A DNA stretch of 64,000 nucleotides, taken from assembly GCF_042646385.1 (NCBI RefSeq), contig NZ_JBHRTO010000001.1, positions 248,001 to 312,000 on the forward strand, written 5' to 3'. Positions 50,063 through 58,945 of the stretch are shown one piece after another (within the stretch, counting starts at the first letter, position 1; every line of letters begins with the position of its first letter). The notes beneath the pieces are model-generated. The model searched no databases. It was not told the DNA's origin and was given only the letters and a program-made list of their open reading frames with translations. The translations under genes were made by a program, and so were the position numbers. The stretch is from Cypionkella sinensis (GTDB lineage: Bacteria; Pseudomonadota; Alphaproteobacteria; Rhodobacterales; Rhodobacteraceae).

Positions 50063-51280
50063 TCAGGCCGAGGCAATCGCCGCCGATTTCGCCGGGGCCT
50101 TGACGGTTTCGGCGGCGCGCAGGATGGCCTCTGCGATGAAATCTAACTCGGCCTCGGTCAGCCGGGTGGGCAAGCGCACGTCGCAGGCGCGCATCAACAT
50201 CGCGCGGGTCTGCGGCAGATCGGGGGCAGGGCCAAGGAACTCCCAGTTCCAGAACGCGCGGGCATTGCCTTCGGTCAGGCCAAAGATCTGCACCGTCACC
50301 CCGCGTTGCTTGGCATGCGCCTGAAACGCATGCGCCTGCGCATCGCTCCACTCACCCAGCAGATTGAACTGGATGGAATCGGGCGCGCGTTGCTCTGCGG
50401 GCAGGGCGGGTGGCACGGTCAGGTGGGGCGAGGCATTCAACTGATCGGCGACGCGGTCATGCCCGGCGCGCCCTTTGGCGACGCGGGTGGCAACCTCGGG
50501 CAGTTGCGGGCGGATCACCGCGGCAGACAGGTTCTGCATCCGCATGTTGTAAAGTGGTAGCTTGTTTTGCCACAGCATATAGCTGTTCTGCATGCCGGGA
50601 TGTTTCTTCCAGTTCTGCTCATACGCGCCCGACATGATCACGCAGCGCGCCGCGATTTCGGGATCATCGGTGATCAGAATCCCGCCTTCGCCCGCATTCA
50701 CCAGCTTGTAGGATTGGAAGCTGAAACAACCGACCTTGCCGATGGTGCCGATATTCTTGCCGTGCCATGTGGTGCCCAGCGAATGCGCGGCATCCTCGAT
50801 CACCGGGATACCTGCGGCATCACACAGCGCCATGATTGCATCCATATCGCTGGTGTGCCCGCGCATATGGCTGATCAGCACCGCCGCAGCACCGGGCAGT
50901 TTGGCGGCGAAATCCGCCATATCAACGCGGTAATTCTCGCCCACTTCCACCAGAACCGGCGTGCAATCGGCATGGACGACGGCAGAGGGCACAGCGGCAA
51001 AGGTAAACGCCGGGATCAGGATTTTGGCATCGCGCGGCAGATCCAGTGCCTTGATCGCAAGGAACAGCGCCGCCGAACACGAAGCCACGGCCAGCGCATA
51101 TTTGCTGCCCAGCAGATCGGCAAATTCCTGCTCCAGCAGGGCAACCGGCGCACCCTCGGCGGCGGTGTAGCGGAACAGATCGCCCGAGGTCAGCAGGCGC
51201 TCAATCTCGGCCCGCGCGGCCTCGGGGATCGCTTCGGATTGATGGGTATCGGGGGCGCGGGTCTGTCCGTCTGCGGCCAT
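50063..51280 (-). CDS. DegT/DnrJ/EryC1/StrS family aminotransferase
   Basis: 405 residues, PLP fold type I. EFADLLGSKYALAVASCSAALFLAIKAL, PAFTFAAVPSAVVHADCTPVLVEV, VIEDAAHSLGT and the PLP Lys192 in SFQSYKLVNAGEGG are the family landmarks. Most members aminate keto-sugars for polysaccharide or antibiotic sugars, but no sugar-nucleotide genes surround it. The family also includes enzymes using myo-inositol derivatives and non-sugar substrates. The ATG at 51280 has GGAAAG 9-14 bases upstream; GTG at 51286 is less likely. It lies 180 bases past the end of the polyamine operon. Confidence 0.85.
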   Translation of the reverse strand: MAADGQTRAPDTHQSEAIPEAARAEIERLLTSGDLFRYTAAEGAPVALLEQEFADLLGSKYALAVASCSAALFLAIKALDLPRDAKILIPAFTFAAVPSAVVHADCTPVLVEVGENYRVDMADFAAKLPGAAAVLISHMRGHTSDMDAIMALCDAAGIPVIEDAAHSLGTTWHGKNIGTIGKVGCFSFQSYKLVNAGEGGILITDDPEIAARCVIMSGAYEQNWKKHPGMQNSYMLWQNKLPLYNMRMQNLSAAVIRPQLPEVATRVAKGRAGHDRVADQLNASPHLTVPPALPAEQRAPDSIQFNLLGEWSDAQAHAFQAHAKQRGVTVQIFGLTEGNARAFWNWEFLGPAPDLPQTRAMLMRACDVRLPTRLTEAELDFIAEAILRAAETVKAPAKSAAIASA

Positions 51281-51417
51281 GATCACAGCTTTCCTTAAAC
51301 TCTTCTTCAGGAAAGCTTTAAACGCAAGGTCAGTGACAGGCTAGTGACATTCGCGGGCCTGCGGCGAAATCCGCCGATCAAATGGGCAGATTTTTGCTGT
51401 ATCTGGGGGATTGGCAG

Positions 51418-51445
51418 CTGCTGCCCGCTATAAGGCGGGCGGCAG
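51418..51445. terminator. Hairpin past the puuB-like gene
   Basis: CTGC-T-GCCCGC and GCGGGC-G-GCAG pair around TATAAG, 14 bases past the puuB stop on the minus strand. No U-tract follows. It may end the polyamine operon transcript. Confidence 0.5.
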
Positions 51446-51459
51446 GGGGAAGAAATCGG

Positions 51460-52761
51460 CTACAACCCCAACCGATCCCGCATCGAATACCACGTCATCG
51501 CCAGCACCAGCATCGGCCAGCGCAAGGCCACACCGCCCGGAAAGCGCGGCTGCGGCAGGCTGGCCATCAGATCAAAGCGTTCCGACTGCGCGGCAGTGGC
51601 TTCGGCCAGGATTTTCCCCGCCAGCGTCGCCATCGCCACGCCATGCCCGGAATAACCCGAGGCCGACAGCGTGTTGGCATAGGGCCGCGTAAAGCACGGC
51701 ATCCGGTTCATGGTGATCGCCAAAGTCCCGCCCCAGGCATAGTCGATCCTGGTATCTTTCAGTTGCGGATAGACCTGCAACATCGGTTTCGACACCGCCT
51801 TGATCAGATCGGGAAAGCGATAGCCATAAGACTCGCCGCCGCCAAACAGCAGCCGATTATCCTCGGACAGCCGCCAATAGTTCACCACAAACTTGGTATC
51901 CGCCACCGCCACCGGCTGCGAAAGGATATCTCGGGCACGCTCCCCAAGCGGTTCGGTCGCCAGAATGAAGTTGTTGATCGGCATCACCTTGGCCGCAACC
52001 TTGGGCGCAAGATTGCCCAGATAGCCATTGCCCGCCAGGATCAACTGCTTGGCCCTGACCACGCCTCGCGCGGTATGCACCACCGGTGCCGCCCCATGAT
52101 CAATGCGGATCACTTCCGACAACTCGTGCAGCCGCGCCCCCGCATCCGCCGCCGCACGCGCCAGCCCCAGCGCATAATTCAGCGGATGCAAATGCCCGGC
52201 ATCCCGGTCAATCTCGCCGCCCTTATACACCTTCGATCCGATCAGAGCCTGAATCCCGTCGCGGTCCAGCAGCTCCAGATGGCTATAGCCGTAATCGCGT
52301 TGCAGCTTTTCGGCATAAGCATGGGTGTGGCGCACCTCGGCATCGGTCCAGCAGGCATGGGCGATGCCGGGGTAAAACCTCACCGGCATCGCATGGCTCT
52401 GGATGAGGTTCTTCACCAAAGCCTTTGATTCCTCTGCCAGATCCCACAGCTTATGCGCGGCCTCAGCCCCCACTGCGGCCTCGATCCAATCCTGATCCTG
52501 CCGCTGGCCCGAGCCAACCTGCCCGCCATTGCGCCCCGACGCGCCAAAGCCGAGCTTATGCGCCTCCAGCAGCACCACATCATAGCCGCGCTGGGCCAGA
52601 TGCAGCGCCGCCGACAGGCCAGTATAACCGCCACCGACGATGCAGACATCGGCCCGCGTCTCACCCTGCAAGGCGGGGAAGGGGGCCAGCGGCGTGCGCG
52701 TCGCAGCATAGTAAGACGGGGGATATGCCCCCGTCTGATCATTCGCGTGCAGCAAGTTCAT
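51460..52761 (-). CDS. puuB: FAD-dependent gamma-glutamylpolyamine oxidase (PuuB-like)
   Basis: 433-residue flavoprotein of the DadA/PuuB group. The FAD-binding start is VCIVGGGYTGLSAALHLAQRGYDVVLLEAHKLGFGASGRNGGQVGSG region (about 39-85), and it ends with LSASGYSGHGVAMATLAGKIL. In the Puu pathway this enzyme oxidises gamma-glutamylputrescine to the aldehyde. The position three bases after the stop of a glutamine-synthetase-like gene, in an operon with another and with a transporter, supports this role. The aldehyde dehydrogenase that would follow is not in the window. Confidence 0.88.
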   Translation of the reverse strand: MNLLHANDQTGAYPPSYYAATRTPLAPFPALQGETRADVCIVGGGYTGLSAALHLAQRGYDVVLLEAHKLGFGASGRNGGQVGSGQRQDQDWIEAAVGAEAAHKLWDLAEESKALVKNLIQSHAMPVRFYPGIAHACWTDAEVRHTHAYAEKLQRDYGYSHLELLDRDGIQALIGSKVYKGGEIDRDAGHLHPLNYALGLARAAADAGARLHELSEVIRIDHGAAPVVHTARGVVRAKQLILAGNGYLGNLAPKVAAKVMPINNFILATEPLGERARDILSQPVAVADTKFVVNYWRLSEDNRLLFGGGESYGYRFPDLIKAVSKPMLQVYPQLKDTRIDYAWGGTLAITMNRMPCFTRPYANTLSASGYSGHGVAMATLAGKILAEATAAQSERFDLMASLPQPRFPGGVALRWPMLVLAMTWYSMRDRLGL

Positions 52762-52764
52762 GGC

Positions 52765-54120
52765 TTACACGTTCAGCAACAGATGCTCGCGTTCCCACGG
52801 GCTGATGACTTGCAGGAACTCTTTGTATTCGTTGCGTTTCACCGAGTCATAAACCGCAATGAACTCAGGCCCCATCACCTCGCACAGCGCCTTGTCCTCT
52901 TCCAGAAGGTCCAAAGCATCGCCCAGATTGACCGGAATATCGTCGCTGTCGATATAGGCCGATCCCGCAAATTCCGGGCGCGGGTTTTTCTTCTCCATCA
53001 GGCCCAGATAGCCGCAGGCGAGCGTCGCGGCGATACCCAGATAGGGGTTGCAATCCATCCCCGGCAGGCGGTTTTCCACCCGGCGGCCCGCCGGGCTGCT
53101 GATCGGAATGCGCAACCCGGTGGTGCGGTTGTCGCGGCCCCATTCCAGGTTAATCGGCGCCGCAAAATCCGGCACATAGCGGCGATAGCTGTTCACATAT
53201 GGCGCAAGCAGGGCGATGGCCCCGGTGAGGTGGTTCTGCATCCCGGCGATGAAATGCAAGAACGCCTCGGTCTCCTCGCCCTTCTTGCCCGAAAAGATGT
53301 TCTTGCCGGTTTTGCTATCCACAACCGACGTATGGATATGCATGGCCGAGCCGGGTTCGCCCGCAATCGGTTTCGCCATGAAGGTGGCAAAGCAATCGTG
53401 GCGCAGGGCTGCCTCGCGGATCATCCGCTTGAAGAAGAAGACATCATCGGCCAGCCGGATCGGGTCGCCATGTGCCAAGTTCAACTCGATCTGGCCCGCG
53501 CCGCCTTCTTGCAGGATACCATCAATTTCAAGGCCTTGCGCTTCGGCAAAGTCGTAAATGTCGTCAATCACCTTGCCGTATTCGTCGATGGCTGACAGGC
53601 TATAGGCCTGCTTCCCCGCCGCGCGCCGCCCCGAACGCCCCATCGGCGGAATAACCGGCTGGTTGGGGTCGATGTTGCGGGCGGTCAGAAAGAACTCCAT
53701 CTCGGGGGCCACAACCGGCGTCCAGCCCTGCGCCGCATAGAGATCCATGATCCGGCGCAGCACGTTGCGCGGCGCGAAGGGCACGAGGTTGCCCTGCTGA
53801 TCCTTGGCATCATGGATCACCTGCAACGTCACATCCGCCGTCCAGGGCGCGGCTGTGGCGGTGGTGAAATCCGGCTCAAGGATCATATCCGGCTCGGTGA
53901 AGGCATCGAACGGATTGTCCGCCCATTCGCCGGTGATGGTTTGCAGAAAGATCGAATTGGGCAGGAAGTAGTTGCCCTGATGGGCGAATTTGCCCGCAGG
54001 CATCGCCTTGCCACGCGCCACGCCGGCGATATCGCCAATCACACATTCCACTTCATCCACACGGCGATCACCGATGTAGTTACGTGCTGCCTCTGGCAGC
54101 TGGTCGGTCCATTTGGACAT
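52765..54120 (-). CDS. puuA: Glutamine synthetase family ligase, gamma-glutamylpolyamine synthetase type (1)
   Basis: 451 residues. The catalytic core of glutamine synthetase is clear: FTEPDMILEPDF, VAPEMEFFLTAR, QIELNLAHGDPIRLADDVFFFKRMIREAAL, FMAKPIAGEPGSAMHIHTSV and NLEWGRDNRTTGLRIPIS with RRVENRLPGMDCNPYLGIAATLACGY. The length and the lack of the adenylylation-site loop distinguish it from GlnA. PuuA-type enzymes join glutamate to putrescine or other amines. It precedes the oxidase gene by 3 bases. Confidence 0.88.
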   Translation of the reverse strand: MSKWTDQLPEAARNYIGDRRVDEVECVIGDIAGVARGKAMPAGKFAHQGNYFLPNSIFLQTITGEWADNPFDAFTEPDMILEPDFTTATAAPWTADVTLQVIHDAKDQQGNLVPFAPRNVLRRIMDLYAAQGWTPVVAPEMEFFLTARNIDPNQPVIPPMGRSGRRAAGKQAYSLSAIDEYGKVIDDIYDFAEAQGLEIDGILQEGGAGQIELNLAHGDPIRLADDVFFFKRMIREAALRHDCFATFMAKPIAGEPGSAMHIHTSVVDSKTGKNIFSGKKGEETEAFLHFIAGMQNHLTGAIALLAPYVNSYRRYVPDFAAPINLEWGRDNRTTGLRIPISSPAGRRVENRLPGMDCNPYLGIAATLACGYLGLMEKKNPRPEFAGSAYIDSDDIPVNLGDALDLLEEDKALCEVMGPEFIAVYDSVKRNEYKEFLQVISPWEREHLLLNV

Positions 54121-54155
54121 GTTTTCACACTGTTGGTTCGGGTTAACCCCGTCGG

Positions 54156-54848
54156 TCAGGCGGGGACGTTTTGTCTTTTGGCCTTGAAGAAAGCAGCGAT
54201 CTGCGCCGCCATCGTCTGATCCTGTATCGGGTCTGACAGCCGCTTTGCGGCTGCCGACATGACCTCGTCGGGGACCAGACCTTTGCCCCGAGTCTGCATC
54301 AGGCCATCAATGAATTCGGGACGAAATTCAGGATGGGCTTGCACCGTCAACATGCGGTCGTCGTAAAGCAGTGCCGCATTGGTGCAGAATTCGTTTGTCG
54401 CCAACAGCTTCGCATTGGCAGGCTTTTCCGTGACCTGATCGCGATGCCAGGCGTTCAGCGTGATGTGCTGGCCGTTGAAATCGTAATCGGTCGCCCCCAC
54501 CGCCCAGCCACCGGCGTAACGCTCTACCTTGCCACCCATGGCTTGCGCGATGATCTGATGGCCAAAGCAGACGCCAACCATCGGCACATGCGCGGCATAG
54601 GCGTTGCGGATGAAATCCTCCAGCGGCGGAATCCAGTCGTGATCTTCATAAGCGCCGTGGCGCGAGCCGGTGATCAGCCAGCCATCACATTCCGAAACCG
54701 AGGCCGGAAACTGGTTTTCCACCACGCGATAGGTGCGGAAGGTGAAACCATTGCCCGCCAGCAGGCGCGCAAACATGTCAGGATAATCGCCCGAGGTTTC
54801 CACCAGAGCGTCGGGGGCCAGACCTGTTTGCAAGATGCCGATAAGCAT
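54156..54848 (-). CDS. Class I glutamine amidotransferase (PuuD/GuaA-like)
   Basis: 230 residues. The triad is Cys94 (GVCFGHQII), His172 and Glu174 (VQAHPEF). The oxyanion-type string GSRHGAYEDHDWI lies before it. The short single-domain form with LNAWHRDQV resembles stand-alone GATase proteins that sit in amine-degradation operons, where gamma-glutamyl hydrolase activity (as in PuuD) is often supposed. It lies between two PuuA-like genes, so hydrolysis of gamma-glutamyl intermediates is likely, but it is not of the classical PuuD family sequence. Confidence 0.8.
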   Translation of the reverse strand: MLIGILQTGLAPDALVETSGDYPDMFARLLAGNGFTFRTYRVVENQFPASVSECDGWLITGSRHGAYEDHDWIPPLEDFIRNAYAAHVPMVGVCFGHQIIAQAMGGKVERYAGGWAVGATDYDFNGQHITLNAWHRDQVTEKPANAKLLATNEFCTNAALLYDDRMLTVQAHPEFRPEFIDGLMQTRGKGLVPDEVMSAAAKRLSDPIQDQTMAAQIAAFFKAKRQNVPA

Positions 54849-54944
54849 GAAATTTCCGTGTTGCTGAAAACGAAGTTTGCGCCGCGCCCCCCATTTTGGT
54901 CAAGAGGGGACGCGAAGGCTTTGATGGCACACACTGGCCGCGGT

Positions 54945-56285
54945 TTACACCGTGTCCAGATAAAGTTCGGTCCGCTCGGCGTCGGTCAACTCACCGATAT
55001 AGTGGTGTTCCTGCCGTTTGGTCGAAACGAGGTTCTTGATCAGCTCGGGGTGGATAAAGCGGCTGACGATCTCGGATTGCTCCAGCGCGTCAATCGCAGC
55101 CTCCCAACTGGTGGGGATCTGCGCCAGGCCTTCGACAGCATAGGCATTGCCGACGATGGGGCTGGGCGCTTCCATCTGCTGCTCGATCCCGTCCAAAGCC
55201 GCACCCAGAATGGCCGCCAGCATGAGATAGGGGTTCACATCGCCACCAGCCACGCGATGCTCGATCCGCCGCGCGGTCGGGTTGCCCGCCGGAATACGGA
55301 TCGCCGCGGTGCGGTTCTCATAGCCCCAGGCAATCGCAGTGGGGGCATGTTTGCCCGGCACCAGACGTTCATAGCTGTTCTGGTGCGGCGCGAAGATCAG
55401 CGCGGAATCGTGCATCGCATTCAGACATCCCGCCACCGCGTTCTTCATCATCGCGGTGCCTTTCGGGCCGCCGCTGTCAAACACGTTATCGCCCTTCTCA
55501 TCAATCACCGAGAAATGGGTGTGCAGACCCGAGCCGGAATATTCCGGGTAGGGTTTCGCCATGAAACTGGCAGCAAAGCCGTGGCGCCGCGCCAGACCCT
55601 TCACCAGCATCTTGAACAGCCAGGCATCATCGGCGGCGCGCAGCGCGTCGTCGCAATGCATCAGGTTGACCTCGAACTGCCCCAACCCGGTTTCCGAGGT
55701 GGTGGTGTCGGCGGGAATGTCCATCGCCTCGCAGGCGTCGTAAAGATCGGTGAAGAACGTATCGAACGCATCCAAAGCCCGGATCGACAGCGTTTCCGCC
55801 GCCTTGCGCACCTTGCCAGAGCGGGGCGAGGCCGGGGCCTGCAGGTTCTTGCCGGAATCGTCGATCAGGAAAAACTCCAGCTCCATCGCGCAAACCGGGG
55901 TCAGACCCTTGGCCTTGAAGCGATTCACCACCGTGGCCAGCGCATGACGCGGATCGCCCTCATACGGCGTGCCGTTTTCGCGGAACATCCAGATCGGCAG
56001 CAGCGCAGTCGGCGCCTCCAGCCATGGCATCGGCATAAAGCCCCGCTCGGTCGGCTTCAGAATGCCATCCTGATCGCCCTGTTCAAACACCAGCGGGCTG
56101 TCGTCAATATCTTCGCCCCAAATGTCGAGGTTCAGCACGGAAAACGGAAATCTTGTGCCGCTTTTCACCACGTTATCGGCAAAGCGCGCAGGCACGCGCT
56201 TGCCACGGGCTTGCCCGTTCAAATCCGCCGCGGCGACACGAATGGTCCGCACGTCGGGATGCTTTCTCAGCCAGTCTTTCATCAT
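54945..56285 (-). CDS. Glutamine synthetase family ligase, gamma-glutamylpolyamine synthetase type (2)
   Basis: 446 residues, second PuuA-like enzyme of the operon and only moderately similar to the first. It has PVCAMELEFFLIDDSGK, TTSETGLGQFEVNLMHCDDALRAADDAWLFKMLVKGLAR, FMAKPYPEYSGSGLHTHFSV and IAWGYENRTAAIRIPAGNPTARRIEHRVAGGDVNPYLMLAAILG. Two ligases in one operon suggest two amine substrates or two specificities (for example putrescine and a longer polyamine or another amine). It is separated from the GATase gene by 96 bases and from the permease by 142. Confidence 0.88.
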   Translation of the reverse strand: MMKDWLRKHPDVRTIRVAAADLNGQARGKRVPARFADNVVKSGTRFPFSVLNLDIWGEDIDDSPLVFEQGDQDGILKPTERGFMPMPWLEAPTALLPIWMFRENGTPYEGDPRHALATVVNRFKAKGLTPVCAMELEFFLIDDSGKNLQAPASPRSGKVRKAAETLSIRALDAFDTFFTDLYDACEAMDIPADTTTSETGLGQFEVNLMHCDDALRAADDAWLFKMLVKGLARRHGFAASFMAKPYPEYSGSGLHTHFSVIDEKGDNVFDSGGPKGTAMMKNAVAGCLNAMHDSALIFAPHQNSYERLVPGKHAPTAIAWGYENRTAAIRIPAGNPTARRIEHRVAGGDVNPYLMLAAILGAALDGIEQQMEAPSPIVGNAYAVEGLAQIPTSWEAAIDALEQSEIVSRFIHPELIKNLVSTKRQEHHYIGELTDAERTELYLDTV

Positions 56286-56427
56286 TACACATCAGGAGGG
56301 CACAGCCCCGCCCACACTTGCCACAACGGCCAGCGGACAGATCGGATCATGCCCTTGATCCTATCCTTTTTTCTGATCCCGGCGGCTGCCACGATAGCAG
56401 TCCCGCAATTTGATCAAATTCAGCTTA

Positions 56428-57255
56428 CTATCGGACAAGCTGAGGACGCAAGCGAATTCTGCTGCGGATGTTTTGTGGCAGATGCCGGTTCAGATGCCGG
56501 TTGATGCGGCCAAACACCCAGATCAGGCCCAGCGTCAGCAGCACGAAATACATCGCGACAATCGGATACGGGATGAAAGGGTTAAAGGTTTTGTCCGCGA
56601 AATAGTTGGCATAATACAGCGCATCGCCCTGTTGGCTCAGCGCCGGAAAGCCCGAGAAAAACACCAAGGTCGTGGACTGAAACAGAAAAATCGCTTCGTT
56701 GGTATAGCCGGGCCATGCCAGCCGCAGCATGGTCGGCCATTGAATGCGGCGGAACTTGTTCCATCCGGTGATGCCATAAGCCTCGGCAGCCTCAAGATCG
56801 CCTTTCGGGATCGAGCGCAAAGCACCGTAGAAAATCTCGGCGGAATAAGCGGCGGTATTCAGAAACAGCACGATCAGCGCCCCGGCCCAGGCCTTGGTCA
56901 GCCAGGACGCGGTTACGGTCAGGCCGAACACCTCGATGCCTGCGCGCGGCAGCGTCACAAGCAATTCATAGGCAAGGAAGAACTGGATGAACAAAGGCGA
57001 GCCGCGAAACACAAACACGAACCATTCGGCAGGTTTGCGCACAAATGGGTTATGGGCAATGCGCGCCAAGGCCAGCGCATTGGCCAGAAAGAACCCGAAC
57101 AGCAGCGCCAAGACACCGAAATACACGTTCCAGATCAGCCCCGAACCAATCAGGGTGAATTGCTGGCACAAAGTGAAATCGGTTTTCGGCAGCAGTTTCG
57201 CGCCAATCCCGATGGAGCGCAGCGCGTAATCGGTGAAGGTTTCCCAGCAGCTCAT
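56428..57255 (-). CDS. Amino-acid-type ABC transporter permease (HisM-like)
   Basis: 275-residue membrane protein of the polar amino-acid uptake family. NVYFGVLALLFGFFLANALALARI, FRGSPLFIQFFLAYELL and AAYSAEIFYGALRSIPKGDLEAAEAYGITGWNKFRRIQWPTMLRLAWPGYTNEAIFLFQSTTLVF show the conserved EAA-type loop. The start overlaps the stop of the other permease gene by 4 bases. The pair would form the membrane channel of this transporter. Confidence 0.92.
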   Translation of the reverse strand: MSCWETFTDYALRSIGIGAKLLPKTDFTLCQQFTLIGSGLIWNVYFGVLALLFGFFLANALALARIAHNPFVRKPAEWFVFVFRGSPLFIQFFLAYELLVTLPRAGIEVFGLTVTASWLTKAWAGALIVLFLNTAAYSAEIFYGALRSIPKGDLEAAEAYGITGWNKFRRIQWPTMLRLAWPGYTNEAIFLFQSTTLVFFSGFPALSQQGDALYYANYFADKTFNPFIPYPIVAMYFVLLTLGLIWVFGRINRHLNRHLPQNIRSRIRLRPQLVR

Positions 57256-58133
57256 ATCGCGGCCTTTCGCATCGCTTCGCCAGCAGCGGTGGCTTGGCCG
57301 CGCGACAGCCGGTTGGCAATCCAGCTCAGCACGATCTCCGAAACTTTGGTCATCAGCAGGTAGAACACCAGCAGGCCAAGGAAGTAATACAGCCGCCAGT
57401 CGGGGTGTGGATAATCATAGGCTTGGGTCTTGGTGCCGCCCAATTCGCGGGCGTAATAAACGATATCCTTGACCGACAGCAGGAACAGCAGCGGCGTCGC
57501 CTTGATCAGGATCATCCACAGGTTGGTCAGGCCGGGCAGGGCGTAAGTCCACATCTGCGGCACCAGCACGCGGCGAAACACTTGACCGTGGCTCATCCCA
57601 TAAGCCTCGGCAGTTTCCAGCTGCGCGCGCGGCACCGCCTGCATCGCGCCATAGATCACATTGGCCACGAACGCGCCGAACACGATGGCAAAGGTGATCA
57701 CCGCAAGGCCAAAGCCATAGGCCTGATTGACGAAGGCCGAGGCCGTGGCAAGCGGCACTTTTGCCTCGGGGCAGACGTGGAATTCCATGCCGCGAAACAC
57801 CGGCAGGCTGGTGTCGGGGCAGACGCGCAGAAAGTTCAGATATTCGATGCCCTGATCAAGGGCGATGACGAAAAACAGGAAATAGACAATATCGGGCACC
57901 CCGCGCACCATCGCTGAATAGGCTTTGCCCAGCCAGCGCAAAGGCGCGATCTGACTGCGTGCGGCCATAGCACCGCCAAAGCCCAAGGCCATCGCCACCG
58001 GGGCGGTGATCGCCAGCAACAGCAAGACGGTGACAAAAGACCAATAGAAATCGAGATGCTTCCCCGAGGTCAGGTAGCATGTGGCCCAAGTCAGGCCCTC
58101 AATCGCTTTGGGGTCGGCGCAAGCTGCAAACAT
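57252..58133 (-). CDS. Amino-acid-type ABC transporter permease (HisQ-like)
   Basis: 293-residue membrane protein. It has LLLLAITAPVAMALGFGGAMAARS, MVRGVPDIVYFLFFVIALDQG, IVFGAFVANVIYGAMQAVPRAQLETAEAYGMSHGQVFRRVLVPQMWTYALPGLTNLWMILIKATPLL, the HisQ/HisM signature. A ~40-residue insertion (CPDTSLPVFRGMEFHVCPEAKVPL) with two cysteines lies in a loop, facing the periplasm. It starts 54 bases after the binding-protein stop; a strong hairpin lies in that gap. Confidence 0.9.
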   Translation of the reverse strand: MFAACADPKAIEGLTWATCYLTSGKHLDFYWSFVTVLLLLAITAPVAMALGFGGAMAARSQIAPLRWLGKAYSAMVRGVPDIVYFLFFVIALDQGIEYLNFLRVCPDTSLPVFRGMEFHVCPEAKVPLATASAFVNQAYGFGLAVITFAIVFGAFVANVIYGAMQAVPRAQLETAEAYGMSHGQVFRRVLVPQMWTYALPGLTNLWMILIKATPLLFLLSVKDIVYYARELGGTKTQAYDYPHPDWRLYYFLGLLVFYLLMTKVSEIVLSWIANRLSRGQATAAGEAMRKAAI

Positions 58134-58154
58134 CTGATCTGCCCGGAATAAAGC

Positions 58155-58179
58155 GGCCCCCCGCGCGTGGCAGGGGGCC
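58155..58179 (-). terminator. Intra-operon hairpin after the amine/amino-acid-binding protein
   Basis: GGCCCCC and GGGGGCC pair around a ten-base loop, just past the binding-protein stop on the minus strand and before the permease gene. Same arrangement as the hairpin at 43842 in the sugar transporter operon. Confidence 0.7.
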
Positions 58180-58187
58180 TTTGCGGA

Positions 58188-58907
58188 TTAGAACTTCAGG
58201 CCTTCGGCACCGAAATACTTCTCGATCAGCGCGTTCAGGCTGCCATCAGTTTTCATCGACTTGATCGCGGTGTCGAGTTTGCCTTTCAACTCGGTATCGG
58301 ACTGGCGCAGACCCAGACCAACGCCGCCACCGATCGAGATATCTTCACCCACGAAAACGAGGGCACCGTTGGACTCAGCCTCGAACGGGCGCAGGTAATC
58401 TTTGTCGGCAAACACCGCCGCAGCTTCGCCGTTGCGCACCGCAGCCACGGTTTCATCGGGGGTGGGGAATTCCAGCAGCGTGGCACCCGATTCCGCGACA
58501 TAAGCCGCCTGAATCGTGCCAACCTGTGCCGAGACGATGCCGGTTTTCACATCGGCATCGGCGCTGGCAGCCAGATAGGCCGAAGCGGCTGGCGGGTAGT
58601 AGTTTTCCGAAAAGGTGATGACCTTCGACCGCTCATCGGTGATCGACATGCCCGCGATGATCACATCGTAGTTGCCCGATTGCAGGTTGGGGATGATGCT
58701 GTCCCACTCGTTGGTGGTCCAGGTGCATTCCAGCGCCGCCCGCTTGCAGACCTCATCGCCGAACTCACGCTCGAAGCCTGCCACTTCGCCCTTGTCGTCG
58801 ATAAAGTTGAAGGGGGGGTAAGCGCCCTCGGTGGCCAGACGCACCACGTCAGCCGATGCAAAGCCCGCGGTCATGATCAAGGCCGTCGCAAGAAGCAGTT
58901 TTTTCAT
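58188..58907 (-). CDS. Periplasmic solute-binding protein, family 3 (lysine/arginine/ornithine type)
   Basis: 239 residues with a signal peptide (MKKLLLATALIMTAGFASA). The mature protein begins DVVRLATEGAYPPFNFID and includes VAGFEREFGDEVCKRA, DVIIAGMSITDERSKVITFSENYY and GVGLGLRQSDTELKGKLDTAIKSMKTDGSLNALIEKYFG, all of family 3. The ligand-binding Asp of polar amino-acid types is in ITDER. By context it would bind a polyamine or a basic amino acid such as ornithine or arginine. Its gene lies 38 bases after the ATPase gene. Confidence 0.9.
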   Translation of the reverse strand: MKKLLLATALIMTAGFASADVVRLATEGAYPPFNFIDDKGEVAGFEREFGDEVCKRAALECTWTTNEWDSIIPNLQSGNYDVIIAGMSITDERSKVITFSENYYPPAASAYLAASADADVKTGIVSAQVGTIQAAYVAESGATLLEFPTPDETVAAVRNGEAAAVFADKDYLRPFEAESNGALVFVGEDISIGGGVGLGLRQSDTELKGKLDTAIKSMKTDGSLNALIEKYFGAEGLKF

Positions 58908-58945
58908 TGTCGTCTCCCAGTTGGTTAGTCGTCGTTTGGTTTGGT

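Noticed and set aside
50063..51280. Sugar-nucleotide biosynthesis cluster suggested by the DegT-family gene
   Set aside because: No epimerase, nucleotidyltransferase or glycosyltransferase gene is near it; it stands alone between a tRNA and the polyamine operon.
54333..56504. 723-codon open frame on the plus strand
   Set aside because: It runs opposite to a glutamine-synthetase-like gene and an amidotransferase gene with clear family motifs. GC-rich codon bias opens such antisense frames, and its translation resembles no family.
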